Shown here: positions 25,116 through 34,053 of the stretch, in pieces
How positions within the stretch are numbered: the stretch's first letter is position 1
Layout of the letters: every line of letters begins with the position of its first letter
From: Candidatus Roseilinea sp.
Lineage (GTDB): Bacteria > Chloroflexota > Anaerolineae > J036 > Brachytrichaceae
DNA: 64,000 nt
Reading direction: 5' to 3'
Assembly (NCBI GenBank): GCA_026003755.1
Contig: BPHV01000001.1
Coordinates: 966,393 to 1,030,392 of the forward strand
Notes under the pieces: generated by a model
What the model saw: the letters and a program-made list of their open reading frames with translations, nothing else
What the model was told of the DNA's origin: nothing
Database searches by the model: none
Position numbers and translations under genes: made by a program

Positions 25116-26093
25116 ATGCGCATCGTCTCCCTGCTGCCCAGCGCAACGGAAATTGTGTGCCTGCTCGGCCTGCGCGATTCGCTGGTCGGCCGCAGCCACG
25201 AGTGCGACTACCCACCCGAAGTCGCCGATGTGCCGGTGATGACCTACAGCAGCATCGGCGTCACCGGCGATGATGGCGCGATCAACCCCGAGCTGACCAG
25301 CGCAGAGATAGATGCGCGCGTCTCGCAACACCTGCGCGACGGCCTCAGCCTCTACGGCCTACACCCCGATCGGCTCGACGCTGCCAAGCCCGACCTCATC
25401 CTGACCCAGGAGTTGTGCGATGTGTGCGCCGTGTCCTACGCCACGGTGCGCGCCGTCGTGCGCGACCTCGGCCACAAGTGGGAAGGCTCGGCGCAAGTCG
25501 TCTCGCTGGAGCCAACCGATATCGAGGGGATCTTCCAGACCATCCTCACCGTCGGCGAGCTGACGGGTACAAACGCCGTGGCCAAGGCGCGCGTGCGAGC
25601 GTTGCGCGACCGGCTGGATCGCGTGCGCGAGGCGCTGGCCGGCATAGCCCATCGCCCAACCGTCGCTGCTCTGGAATGGCTCGACCCGCCGTTCGCTCCC
25701 GGCCATTGGGTGCCGGAGCAGATCGAAATCGCCGGCGGCAATCCGGTGCTCGGCCGCAAAGGCAAGCCCAGCTTCCGCTGCACTTGGGAGGATGTGGCGC
25801 GCACGCAGGCCGAGTGCGTGATCGCCATGCCTTGCGGCTTCGACTTGGCCGGCAGCGTGCGCGAGTTTCAAAAAGCCGCCACGCACGAGGCCTGGCGCGA
25901 TCTACCGGCGACCTACCTGTGGCAGCTCTACGCTGTGGACGCCACGTCGTACTTCAGCCGGCCCGGCCCGCGCGTCGTGGACGGCGTGGAAATCCTGGCC
26001 GGCCTACTGCATCCCAACCGCTGGCCGACGCCTGGTCCGGATCGCGCGCTGCGCGTGAACGACTTCATTCTAAGCTGGCATCCGACGCGCTGA
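25116..26093 (+). CDS. cobalamin/iron-siderophore-binding-like protein (BtuF-type fold) without signal peptide
   Basis: 325 residues. MRIVSLLPSATEIVCLLGLRD is the opening of class III periplasmic binding proteins of the BtuF type; SHECDYPPEV and PDLILTQELCDVCAVSY also fit cobalamin-binding members. No signal peptide or lipobox precedes the fold, which begins at residue 2, so the protein is probably cytoplasmic. No ABC permease or ATPase is adjacent. A Trp/Pro-rich segment (EWLDPPFAPGHWVPEQI) lies at the hinge. Start chosen at ATG 25116. Possible role: intracellular corrinoid or metal-ligand carrier, but ligand binding is inferred only from the family. Confidence 0.7.
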   Translation: MRIVSLLPSATEIVCLLGLRDSLVGRSHECDYPPEVADVPVMTYSSIGVTGDDGAINPELTSAEIDARVSQHLRDGLSLYGLHPDRLDAAKPDLILTQELCDVCAVSYATVRAVVRDLGHKWEGSAQVVSLEPTDIEGIFQTILTVGELTGTNAVAKARVRALRDRLDRVREALAGIAHRPTVAALEWLDPPFAPGHWVPEQIEIAGGNPVLGRKGKPSFRCTWEDVARTQAECVIAMPCGFDLAGSVREFQKAATHEAWRDLPATYLWQLYAVDATSYFSRPGPRVVDGVEILAGLLHPNRWPTPGPDRALRVNDFILSWHPTR

Positions 26094-26148
26094 CGCTTAT
26101 CCCGCTGCGCTTGCCCTTTCCGGTCGTTGGCCTATCATTCCGCATCGG

Positions 26149-27717
26149 ATGAACGACCTGCTTTTGATCACCGGCGCCGACAGCCTCCTGGCGCATCACG
26201 CCATCGAAGCCCTGCGCCACACGCGACGCATCCGCGCAGTGGACCTAAGGCTCGATCGCGCGCTTCCCGAAGGAGTCGAGGGGCGCACCGGCGACCTGCG
26301 CGATTTGGCCTTCACGCAGGCCATTTGTGATGGCGTCGCCGACGTGATTCATCTTGCGCCGCTCTACACCCGGCTGGAGCGCGATGAGGCCTCGCTCGAC
26401 CATGCCACGCGCGGCACATTCCAATTGATGGACGCTGCGGCGAAGTCCGGCGCCAGGCGCGTTGTGCTGGGCAGCGCCCTGGCGCTGTTTGCCGATACGC
26501 CGGCTCAGTTTCGCGTAGACGAGGGATGGCGGCCGCGCCCTACACCGCGCCTCGACGACCTGTGCGCCTGGTTGGCTGAATTGGGCGTGCGCGAGATGAC
26601 CCGCTCCACGCGCATCTCAGCCGTCTGCCTGCGCCTCGGTCAGGTAGTGGACGACGACGCCGCCGGCCAACCGTTCGACCCGATGTGGGTACATGCTGAC
26701 GACGCCGTCGCAGCAATCCAGGCGGCATTAACACACCCGACGGACGGATGGTTCATCGTCCACGTGCCCTCTGCCGACCCCCGCGCGCGCTTTCAGTTCA
26801 CGCGGACCCCGGAGGAATTCGCTTTCGCCCCCCGGCGCAACTTCGCCGGACACGCTGCATCGCGCGCCAGCGCGCCGCCCACACGCCCATCACCGATCTC
26901 GCCGCGGCCGGCCATCCGCAAGGTGGCGCTGCTCGGCGCGGGCGGGCCGCTGGCCGCAGCAACGGCGCGCGAGCTGGCGCCCGACTACGTCCTGCGCCTT
27001 GCCGACCTCAAGCCGGTTGAGGAGATTTTGGCGACGGGCCAGCCACAGTCCCCCGGCGCACCAATGCCGGAAGCCCCTCAGCCTCCCCACACCTGGCGGG
27101 TGATGGATGTGCGCGATCCTGCTCAAGTCATGACCGCTTGCGAAGGCATGGATGCGATCATCAACTGCACCGTGCTGCGCAACGATCCGACGGATGCCTT
27201 CTTGGTGAACACCATCGGCGCGTACAACGTGATGCGCGCCGCTGTCGCACATGGCATCCCGCGCGTTGTGCACACCGGCCCGTTCATGCTCGGCGCGCGC
27301 GACCGCACCGGCTACGATTGGGATCACGACATCGTGGACGACGTGCCGCCGCGCCCCGGCAAGGACTGGGTCTACTTGATGAGCAAATACTTCGGCCAGG
27401 AGATCTGCCGCATCTTCGCGGAGCACTACGGGCTGGTCGTGCCGACGCTCACCTTCTGCCAGTTCGTTGAACCCACCACGCTCTATGGCTCACGGATTCA
27501 TCCGTTGGCCATTTCGTGGGGAGACGCCGCGCGGGCAATCCGCTGCGCGCTCGAAGTAGGCGAGCTGCCGGCGCCGTTTGAATATTTCCACATCGGCGCC
27601 GACCTCCCCCACGGCGTGTTCCGCAACGACAAGGCGAAACGGCTGTTGGGCTGGCGACCGCGCGACACGTTGGAAGCGCATTACGCCGCCGGGCGCAAGA
27701 CGGCATCACCTCAATAA
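26149..27717 (+). CDS. tandem NAD-dependent epimerase/dehydratase (two SDR-like domains)
   Basis: 522 residues containing two successive Rossmann domains of the extended-SDR type. The first (about 1-230) starts MNDLLLITGADSLLAHHAIEAL, with ADVIHLAPLYTRL. The second (about 258-522) starts KVALLGAGGPLAAATARELAP, with MDAIINCTVLRNDPTDAF and YLMSKYFGQE, the latter resembling the SDR catalytic YxxxK (Tyr-Leu-Met-Ser-Lys). In the first domain no clear YxxxK is visible, so it may be non-catalytic. An Ala/Pro-rich linker joins them. Substrate unknown; nucleotide-sugar or steroid/terpenoid-type substrates are possible. The 3' end overlaps the remnant on the opposite strand. Confidence 0.75.
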   Translation: MNDLLLITGADSLLAHHAIEALRHTRRIRAVDLRLDRALPEGVEGRTGDLRDLAFTQAICDGVADVIHLAPLYTRLERDEASLDHATRGTFQLMDAAAKSGARRVVLGSALALFADTPAQFRVDEGWRPRPTPRLDDLCAWLAELGVREMTRSTRISAVCLRLGQVVDDDAAGQPFDPMWVHADDAVAAIQAALTHPTDGWFIVHVPSADPRARFQFTRTPEEFAFAPRRNFAGHAASRASAPPTRPSPISPRPAIRKVALLGAGGPLAAATARELAPDYVLRLADLKPVEEILATGQPQSPGAPMPEAPQPPHTWRVMDVRDPAQVMTACEGMDAIINCTVLRNDPTDAFLVNTIGAYNVMRAAVAHGIPRVVHTGPFMLGARDRTGYDWDHDIVDDVPPRPGKDWVYLMSKYFGQEICRIFAEHYGLVVPTLTFCQFVEPTTLYGSRIHPLAISWGDAARAIRCALEVGELPAPFEYFHIGADLPHGVFRNDKAKRLLGWRPRDTLEAHYAAGRKTASPQ

Positions 27718-27721
27718 AACT

Positions 27722-27893
27722 ACGCCCAGGTATTTCAGCGCCGAGCCGACCTCACTCAGCGCCGGCGCCGTCTCGGCCGGCTTGATGGCCGCGCCGCCCA
27801 GCGCCGGCAGCTCCCCATGGCGATGAAGATATCGCCGATCACCCGACTGGGCAGGATTTGCCTGCGCAGGAAGCGATAGGCCGAATCAATGCC
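27722..27893 (-). pseudogene. remnant of an unidentified gene, 5'-truncated and frameshifted
   Basis: The minus strand reads as protein-like sequence in two phases. The first part includes SAYRFLRRQILPSRVIGDIF; after a one-base loss near the ATGGGGAG at about 27816 it continues in the next phase as ELPALGGAAIKPAETAPAL followed by SEVGSALKYLGVVLLR and a TGA overlapping the SDR gene's end. The 5' side is cut off at the end of the neighbouring membrane-protein gene. Both pieces look like real coding sequence by composition, but I do not recognise the family. Confidence 0.45.
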
Positions 27894-27894
27894 G

Positions 27895-28929
27895 CTATCG
27901 CAGCGCCGATGCGGCGGTGGCGTAGATCACCAAACCCACGACAGCAATCGTCACTACCAGCAAGCCGATGATCACCGCCGGCACAATGGCCCGATACTCA
28001 AACGTCTGCGGCACGCGCGCCACCGGCGGACGCTTTGCCGACGGCGCGCTCGATGGCCGGCTCGCGGGTTGGGGCTGCGCGGCAACGCGCTGCGGGCGTC
28101 GCTCGGCGACAAGGCCGCGACCGAATATCGCGATCAGGAAGAGGCCTATGACGGTGATGGGCGCAAAGCCAAGCATGATGACGAAGCGCTCGTCCGCCGT
28201 TGTTGCACCAAGCGTAAACGGCGCCAGCATGCCCAGCAACGCGAACGCCGCGCCGAGGGCGATTCCCCATCCGGCTTTCAGCGGCGTCCGGCGCTTAGCC
28301 GATAGGCGAAGCCGCGCAACCGCGGCCTCCCCTTTCATCGCCGGCGATGCAGACAGCCTGGGCGCCGGCGCCGCATCCGCAAGCACCGCTTGCCGCCCTG
28401 GACCAGGCAGCATGGCCGTGAACAACAACAGTGCGCCCGTCAACCCAAACAGGATGGTCATAATCAGCACCTCGCGACGCTGATCGGGCGGGACAACCGC
28501 CGGCACCAGCACGGCCAGCGCGAGCAACAATCCACCCATGCCGAGGTTGATCTGCGCGCGGTAGCGTTGCATTTGGCCCACGAGCAGCGACGGACTTGAG
28601 GCATCGGCACGCGGCGCGCGCGTCGCATCGGCGGTCTCGTTCTGGGAAGCGTCGGCGATGGCAGCGGACGCCGGCGCCTCCGGCGGGGCTTGCGCGGCTA
28701 ACCCCACGACGGGCTGCGCCAAGCGGGATGCCGCGTCGCCCGTGGGCGCAGGGGGGGAGTTGGTCGGCTGATGCGCTGCAGCCAGCGCGGCGGCAATCAC
28801 CGCCGATAGCTCGGCCGCAGTGCGACGCGCACGTTCCCCTTCCCCTTGCACCTGCACGTTGACGACCAGCGGTTGATCGTTGACCTCGATGCGAAGTTCT
28901 ACCTTCAGAACGTCGGGCAACGGCGACAT
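27895..28929 (-). CDS. hypothetical multi-pass membrane protein
   Basis: 344 residues, not recognised. A short N-terminal beta-like segment (VLKVELRIEVNDQPLVVNVQVQG, about 8-31) is followed by an Ala/Pro-rich linker. About five hydrophobic helices follow: LGMGGLLLALAVLVPAVV, VLIMTILFGLTGALLLF, ALGAAFALLGMLAPF, FVIMLGFAPITVIGLFLI and the C-terminal AVIIGLLVVTIAVVGLVIY. Basic, Pro-rich linkers lie in the cytoplasm. I chose the ATG at 28929. It is separated from the ALDH gene upstream by a strong hairpin and is probably its own transcript. Confidence 0.65.
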   Translation of the reverse strand: MSPLPDVLKVELRIEVNDQPLVVNVQVQGEGERARRTAAELSAVIAAALAAAHQPTNSPPAPTGDAASRLAQPVVGLAAQAPPEAPASAAIADASQNETADATRAPRADASSPSLLVGQMQRYRAQINLGMGGLLLALAVLVPAVVPPDQRREVLIMTILFGLTGALLLFTAMLPGPGRQAVLADAAPAPRLSASPAMKGEAAVARLRLSAKRRTPLKAGWGIALGAAFALLGMLAPFTLGATTADERFVIMLGFAPITVIGLFLIAIFGRGLVAERRPQRVAAQPQPASRPSSAPSAKRPPVARVPQTFEYRAIVPAVIIGLLVVTIAVVGLVIYATAASALR

Positions 28930-29046
28930 GCGAAGAATATAGCACCGCCCTGACGCGCGGCGCAGTGTAAGATGATACGGTTCAACAACGTGGAATGACA
29001 CTGCCGGCCGCCTTACGGAGGGCATTTCGCTGCAGGGGCGAGGCAA

Positions 29047-29077
29047 GGGGAGGCGCAGGAATAGCCTGCGCCTCCCC
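29047..29077. terminator. 13-bp hairpin at the end of the 19-gene minus-strand run
   Basis: GGGGAGGCGCAGG (29047-29059) and CCTGCGCCTCCCC (29065-29077) form a perfect 13-bp stem with loop AATAG. Outer GGGGCGAGGC/GCCCGCCCC halves can extend it with bulges. It sits 42 bases downstream of the ALDH stop. No T-run follows on either strand, so termination would need a factor or be weak. Confidence 0.5.
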
Positions 29078-29118
29078 TGCGCGTTGCGCCCGCCCCTCGT
29101 CAGAAATACACCCCCCGC

Positions 29119-30558
29119 CTACCCTTCTGCGCCCACCACGCGCGTGCCGCAGAAGAAGCGGAAGGTCTCGATCGTGCCTTCTTCGGCGAAGCCACTCCAG
29201 CCCCAAGCCGGCCGCGGAGCAAACAGGTTTAGGCTGAGCATGCTGCTGCCGTTCACCTTCACCCCGCCGGCATGGATGCGCCGCCCCAAGGCCAACCCGC
29301 GCGCCTCGTCGCGGGTGAACACATAGGCTTCCAGGCCGTAGGGCGTACCGTTCGCCAGCCGCAGCGCTTCGTCTTCGGTGGCGAAAGTGTGGACGGTGGC
29401 GACCGGGCCAAAGATCTCCTCGGTCGCGTCCTCGGCGCGCACACCGGTCACCAGCGTCGGCGCCAGGAAGTGGCCGGAGAGGTCGGGCAGCGGTGTGCTG
29501 TGATGGGCCTGCCCACCCCGCTCAATTAGCGCTTGGAGCTGCGCCTCGACCTTCGCCTTGTGACGCGAGTGAATCAGCGGCCCCATGTCGCTTTCCGGCG
29601 AGAGCGAATCGCCCAAGCGGACGCGGCGGAGTCGGTCGAGCGCCCGGGCCAGCAGATCGTTGACGATGCGCTCGTGGACAATCAAGCGCCCCAGCGCGCG
29701 GCACCACTGGCCATTCAGCGAGATGAGCAGATTCACGACGCCCTGAGCAGCCAAGTCCAAATCGGCGTCTTCCAACACCACCATCGGGTTGTTCCCGCCC
29801 AGCTCAAGTTGCGCGGGCTTAAAGTCCTCGGCGCAAGCGTGCGCGATGGCTCGCCCGCCGGCGACGCCGCCGGTGTAGCTCACCGCACGGATGCGCCGGT
29901 CCTTGACCAAGGTGCCGCCCACGGCCGGCCCGCCATGCACCACCTGGAATACGCCAGGCGGCAACCGGGCGGCCTGGGCCGCCTCAACGAACACGTCGCA
30001 GCCATGCGGCGCCCATTCGCTTGGCTTGAGGATGGTTGGGCATCCGGCGGCAAGCGCGTTGGCGACTTTGTGCGCAGCCATCGGCGCAGGCGCGTTCCAC
30101 GGCACCAACGCCAGCGCCGGCCCCCATGGCAAACGGTGGATCTCGACTGTATGCCCGTTCGGGCCCTCCATGAAGCCGGTCGCGCCCGTGGTTTTCATCT
30201 GTTCGATGGCCAGCAGCCACGCGCCGGTCGTAATGACGCCGAGCATGGTGGTCAGGCGAATCACGGCACCGGTGGTGAGCGCCTCAAGCTCGGCGATGCG
30301 CGCTTTGCGCTTTTCCAGCTCGGCGCTCATCGCGGCCAGATAGCCGGCGCGCTCATCGGCCGGCAAGCGCGCCCAACTGCCCGCCTGATGCACACGCCAC
30401 GCAGCAGCCAGCGCGCGCTCAAGCTGAGCCGCGCTGGTCGCCATCTGCGCTTGCAGGCGTTCGCCGGTGTTGGGATCTTCGAGCCAGGCGCCCAGCGTCA
30501 CTTCCGGCGCGCTGGTCTGGCCATCAATCAGATCAACCAGGGGTGGAAGTTGTCTCAT
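29119..30558 (-). CDS. NAD(P)-dependent aldehyde dehydrogenase (last gene of the catabolic run)
   Basis: 479 residues from the ATG at 30558, which overlaps the preceding stop by four bases. The cofactor/substrate elements PWNAPAP, KPSEWAPHG and SYTGGVAGG, the general-base Glu in LELGGNNPMVV and the catalytic Cys in LNGQWCRALGR are all present. The Asn-Gln-Trp before Cys differs from the usual xGQxC but keeps the Cys. It would oxidise an aldehyde to an acid. As the last gene of the 19-gene run, it and the acyl-CoA-dehydrogenase-like protein upstream could process an aldehyde or acid released by the upper pathway, for example from phytol, but this is inference. Confidence 0.88.
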   Translation of the reverse strand: MRQLPPLVDLIDGQTSAPEVTLGAWLEDPNTGERLQAQMATSAAQLERALAAAWRVHQAGSWARLPADERAGYLAAMSAELEKRKARIAELEALTTGAVIRLTTMLGVITTGAWLLAIEQMKTTGATGFMEGPNGHTVEIHRLPWGPALALVPWNAPAPMAAHKVANALAAGCPTILKPSEWAPHGCDVFVEAAQAARLPPGVFQVVHGGPAVGGTLVKDRRIRAVSYTGGVAGGRAIAHACAEDFKPAQLELGGNNPMVVLEDADLDLAAQGVVNLLISLNGQWCRALGRLIVHERIVNDLLARALDRLRRVRLGDSLSPESDMGPLIHSRHKAKVEAQLQALIERGGQAHHSTPLPDLSGHFLAPTLVTGVRAEDATEEIFGPVATVHTFATEDEALRLANGTPYGLEAYVFTRDEARGLALGRRIHAGGVKVNGSSMLSLNLFAPRPAWGWSGFAEEGTIETFRFFCGTRVVGAEG

Positions 30559-31838
30559 CGCTTCACGTCCAGTCCGCGGTACCCGCTTCCCTCGACGATC
30601 ATCCGGGCCACTTCCAAGCGGCCGCGCTCGGCGGGAAAGGCCTGCACCAGCCCCATACTCAAGTCGCGCAACGCCCGGGCCACCACGCCGCTGTTGGCGC
30701 TGCCGCTGGTGCCGCTCGCTTTGAAGGCGTTTACGGCCACGCGGAAAGCCGCCTCGCACACTTGCCCCTTGCACATGCGCCACTGCCTGGCGACTTCGGC
30801 TTTCGGCTTGAGCGGCGGTTCGGCTGTCTCCAGCTCCAACTGCCGGCGCAACCATAGGTAGCCGGTCTCGAGGTCCACCGCCATGTGGCTGATGAGTTCC
30901 TGGTGCATCGGGCTGGTGGCGATGCTGCGGCCGGTGTCCTGGAATTTGAAGTCAAGCAACGCCTGGATAGTGTGGTCGTAGCAAGCCTGTGCAATCCCCA
31001 GATAGACCGCCGCGATGGCGACTTGGTTGCCCACCCAAGTGCCGCGCGACATCTGCGTAGCGCGGGCAAACGCGCCAGGGATGGTCAACGCCTCATCCGA
31101 CGGCACGAACACCTCCTTGAGGACGATGCCATCGGTGGCGGTGGCGCGCATGCCGATGGGCTGCCACGGCGCGCGCGGCGACACGCCCTCGGCGTCGCGC
31201 GGGACGAAGAACAGCGCCAAGCCGTCCACGTCGGCGCTGCCGGCCAACTTCGCCGTGACCAGGTATTCGTCGGCCACGCCGGTGGCGCAACCGAACGACT
31301 TGACGCCGTTCAGCCGCCAGCCGCCCGCTACCGGCGTCGCCTCGGTCGAAATGGTGACGTTGGCGCCTTCGGTCTTGCCGCTCTCGCTAGCGAAATTGGC
31401 CAGCCACATGCGCTGCTCGCCCATCTTGCGCAGCAGCTTTTCGGCAAACGCGCGCACCACCGGCACCTCTTCAGGCGTGTATAGGCCGGCTTCGATGGCC
31501 TCCAGCGGCAACAACCCGCGCGAGGCGCTGGTGCAGTGAAAGAAATAGGCCAGCGCGGTCGAGGGGCAGGCCGTGCCCATGGCGAAGGTAGCGGCGCACA
31601 GGTCGCGCAGCGTGCCGCCCAACCCGCCGTAACGCTCCGGCACGATCAGGCCGAGCAAGCCGGCGTCGCGAATCGCGCGCAGGTTATCCATTTGGAAGCG
31701 CGCCTCGCGGTCGGCCTGCTCGGCATTGGCGCGCAGCACCGGCAACACCTGCTCCACGCGGCGCGCGTGCTCGCGTTCGCGTTCGGTCATGCGCTCGACC
31801 AACCGCGCACCGGTCAAGCGATCCGATGTGTCAGCCAT
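30555..31838 (-). CDS. acyl-CoA dehydrogenase-family flavoprotein
   Basis: 427 residues with the three-domain ACAD fold: an N-terminal helical domain with GLLGLIVPERYGGLGG, a middle beta domain with MRATATDGIVLKEVFVP, and a C-terminal helical bundle. The C-terminal region RALRDLSMGLVQAFPAERG lacks an obvious catalytic Glu of fatty-acid dehydrogenases and looks more like the flavin monooxygenase-type branch (DszC/HpaB-like). Either alpha,beta-desaturation of an acyl-CoA or flavin-dependent oxygenation is possible. It overlaps the downstream ALDH gene by four bases and follows a membrane-protein gene by 11 bases. Confidence 0.78.
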   Translation of the reverse strand: MADTSDRLTGARLVERMTEREREHARRVEQVLPVLRANAEQADREARFQMDNLRAIRDAGLLGLIVPERYGGLGGTLRDLCAATFAMGTACPSTALAYFFHCTSASRGLLPLEAIEAGLYTPEEVPVVRAFAEKLLRKMGEQRMWLANFASESGKTEGANVTISTEATPVAGGWRLNGVKSFGCATGVADEYLVTAKLAGSADVDGLALFFVPRDAEGVSPRAPWQPIGMRATATDGIVLKEVFVPSDEALTIPGAFARATQMSRGTWVGNQVAIAAVYLGIAQACYDHTIQALLDFKFQDTGRSIATSPMHQELISHMAVDLETGYLWLRRQLELETAEPPLKPKAEVARQWRMCKGQVCEAAFRVAVNAFKASGTSGSANSGVVARALRDLSMGLVQAFPAERGRLEVARMIVEGSGYRGLDVKR

Positions 31839-31849
31839 AGGCGGAATGG

Positions 31850-32542
31850 CTATGCAGTCGCAGCGGTCGAAGCGCGCAGGCGAGCCGCCTGGGGAATGCG
31901 GCCATCCATAGCGATCAACGTCGCGACGAGCGCCGCGCTTAAGAACACCTCACCCAGGTTAGCCACCGTGATCGCGCGCGCGCCGGCGCCGGCCAAGACG
32001 AGCACAGCCAACGCGCCTACAAACAGCCAGGGCCAGCGCGCGCGAACCCACACCATCACACCCACCCCCACCAGCACGATCATCGCGGTGAACGACGGCA
32101 GGGGCGGGCCTTTCAGCAGCGAGAAGGCGTTGGAGTAGCGCAGCGTGTCCTGAAAGCGCGCCGGCTCCAGCCGTAGGTTGATCACATCCACATACGCGCT
32201 ATAGGCCACCAGCGCTGTAGCCAGGATGCAAAACGCCGCATGCATCCCCCTGCCCTGCGACCAGCGCAGGTCGGCGCGCCGCGCCACGCCGCAAGCAAAG
32301 ATGATCAGCAGCGGCGTGAGCAGAGAGTGAAAGATGTAGCGCGGGATGTTGACCCCCTTCAACCCTTCGCCCTCGCCCAGCCAGGCCCCGGCGGCGATGG
32401 CGAAATTGTCGTACACCAGCGCAGCGACCACCGAGATAGCGATCAGACCGTACGACGAACGATGGGCCAGCCAATGCCGCGCGCCAACGACGGCCAGCGC
32501 AAGTTGCGCCGCGCCAAACACGATGTGGATGAGTGTGAACAT
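31850..32542 (-). CDS. hypothetical membrane protein of the catabolic run
   Basis: 230 residues, about seven hydrophobic helices, no family recognised. The ATG at 32542 has a clear AGGAGG upstream, which decides against longer starts. Notable features are LVYDNFAIAAGAWLGEGEG near residue 45-63 and a helix pair rich in Val and Ala near the C-terminus. Its position between the amidohydrolase and acyl-CoA-dehydrogenase-like genes (gaps 13 and 11 bases) suggests a job in the same pathway, perhaps substrate uptake or a membrane-bound step, but nothing in the sequence shows this. Confidence 0.65.
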   Translation of the reverse strand: MFTLIHIVFGAAQLALAVVGARHWLAHRSSYGLIAISVVAALVYDNFAIAAGAWLGEGEGLKGVNIPRYIFHSLLTPLLIIFACGVARRADLRWSQGRGMHAAFCILATALVAYSAYVDVINLRLEPARFQDTLRYSNAFSLLKGPPLPSFTAMIVLVGVGVMVWVRARWPWLFVGALAVLVLAGAGARAITVANLGEVFLSAALVATLIAMDGRIPQAARLRASTAATA

Positions 32543-32555
32543 GTTTTCCTCCTGT

Positions 32556-34028
32556 TTACATGGGCCGCCGGACATACCGACCAACCGGCTGCCCGACGAT
32601 CCGACCCTCACTGAACACATGCTGGCCGCGCACGAAGGTATGCTTCACGCGGCCCCGCACCCGAATCCCCTCGAACGGCGTATAACCCTGCGCCGAGAAC
32701 GAATCGGCGGCACGAATCGTCCATGCCTCATTTGGATCGAGCAGCGCAATATCCGCATCAAAGCCCGCGGCGACGTCGCCCTTGCGCAATAGGCCGAAGC
32801 GACGCGATGGATTCCAACTCACCAACGCAGCCACGCGGTTCGGCGAGAGGCCGCGTTTCGTCCCCTCGCTGAAGATGCCCGGCAGCAAGTATTCGGTGCC
32901 GCCGAAACCGGCTTTGGCCTTCCAGACGTCGTCGGGATCGGCCGGGTCCACCTTCATCGCGCACGGGCAGTTGGCGTGATCGGTCACCAGCCAGTGGATG
33001 GCGCCGTTCAGCACGTGCGCCCACAGACACTCCACATCTTCGCGCGAGCGCAGGGGCGGGTTGACCTTGCCCCACACGCCGCATGGCGCGCAATCGTCTA
33101 GGAGCAGATGGCCGGCGGTCGCCTCCAGGCCAAACGTCACCTCGGGATAGCTATCGCGGACGCGCAGCGCGGCCTCCATGGCCTGACGCGACGTGATGTG
33201 CAAAATGTTGACCTGGCTCAAGCCGGCGGCGTGGGCCAGGGCGCCCACGATGCCGATGGCGACGGCCTCACTGTGCGGCGGCCGGGCGGCGCTGTATTGC
33301 TGCAGAGGGGGGCGACGCCGCATATCGGCGTCGCGTTGGACGCGGGCCTCATACGCGCGCAGCAGCTCCGGCGTCTCGCAGTGAAAGCTGACCTGGATGT
33401 AAGGCGCCCATTGAGGATACGCACGCTGCAAGCGGGCCGCCTCGCGACAAATGAAATCGAAATGGGCCAGGTCGTAATGGTCGCCTTCGCCGAGCATGAG
33501 CCACTGGGCCTGCGCATCGCTGCGGCCGTGTAGGCCATGCAGGCCATAGAACATGAACACCTCGCCGAAGTTGGGCGCGCCGCCCTCGCACAGCATATAT
33601 TCCATCTCGGCGATCTGCCGCCCCTCGATGGGCGACATGTGATAGCCATAGTCGGTGTAGTAGCGTCCTTCGCTTTGGCGCAGCAGCTCCGGGTAAAACT
33701 CGCGCCACGACCCGCCGCGATTCAGGTAGAGGCTGCCGGTGCGCGCATAGGTGATCAACGTGGTCACGCCGCCGCTGACGGCGGCCGCCGATTCGGTGAG
33801 CGCGTCCTCGTGGGGCGGGACATAGATGCCGATGTGGGTATGCGCGTCAATGGCCCCAGGGAAGGCCAGCAAACCGGCCGCGTCGAAGGTCTGCGCAGCC
33901 TCCGCGGCAAGGGTCGGCGCCAGCGCGGCGATCCGGCCGTCGGCGATGCCGATGTCCATGGGCTGGATGTCGGTCGCGTTGGGGCGAACCACGCGCGCAT
34001 TCTTGATGATCAAATCGAGCTGTGCCAT
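32556..34028 (-). CDS. dihydropyrimidinase/cyclic-amidase-like amidohydrolase
   Basis: 490 residues, amidohydrolase superfamily. Metal-site elements: DAHTH (His63, His65), His216 in SFHCE, His277 in LHITS and Asp350 in LVTDHAN. The position of the carbamylated lysine of dihydropyrimidinases (SFKVFMAY) reads FGEVFMFY, placing Glu156 where the Lys should be. This could bridge the metals directly or mean altered activity. Relatives hydrolyse cyclic amides: dihydropyrimidines, hydantoins, imides, allantoin. The ATG at 34028 has GGAG nine bases upstream; an ATG at 34061 would overlap the preceding gene by eight bases. In this operon an imide ring-opening role (for example on maleimides from tetrapyrrole oxidation) is attractive but unproven. 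Confidence 0.8.
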   Translation of the reverse strand: MAQLDLIIKNARVVRPNATDIQPMDIGIADGRIAALAPTLAAEAAQTFDAAGLLAFPGAIDAHTHIGIYVPPHEDALTESAAAVSGGVTTLITYARTGSLYLNRGGSWREFYPELLRQSEGRYYTDYGYHMSPIEGRQIAEMEYMLCEGGAPNFGEVFMFYGLHGLHGRSDAQAQWLMLGEGDHYDLAHFDFICREAARLQRAYPQWAPYIQVSFHCETPELLRAYEARVQRDADMRRRPPLQQYSAARPPHSEAVAIGIVGALAHAAGLSQVNILHITSRQAMEAALRVRDSYPEVTFGLEATAGHLLLDDCAPCGVWGKVNPPLRSREDVECLWAHVLNGAIHWLVTDHANCPCAMKVDPADPDDVWKAKAGFGGTEYLLPGIFSEGTKRGLSPNRVAALVSWNPSRRFGLLRKGDVAAGFDADIALLDPNEAWTIRAADSFSAQGYTPFEGIRVRGRVKHTFVRGQHVFSEGRIVGQPVGRYVRRPM

Positions 34029-34053
34029 GCTGCTTTGCTCCATGCGGCCGTGA

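Noticed and set aside
30555-30855. longer start for the ALDH gene (up to 30855)
   Set aside because: The extra 99 residues are Arg/Gly-rich antiphase reading of the preceding ACAD-like gene; the ATG at 30558 with a four-base overlap fits the family length.
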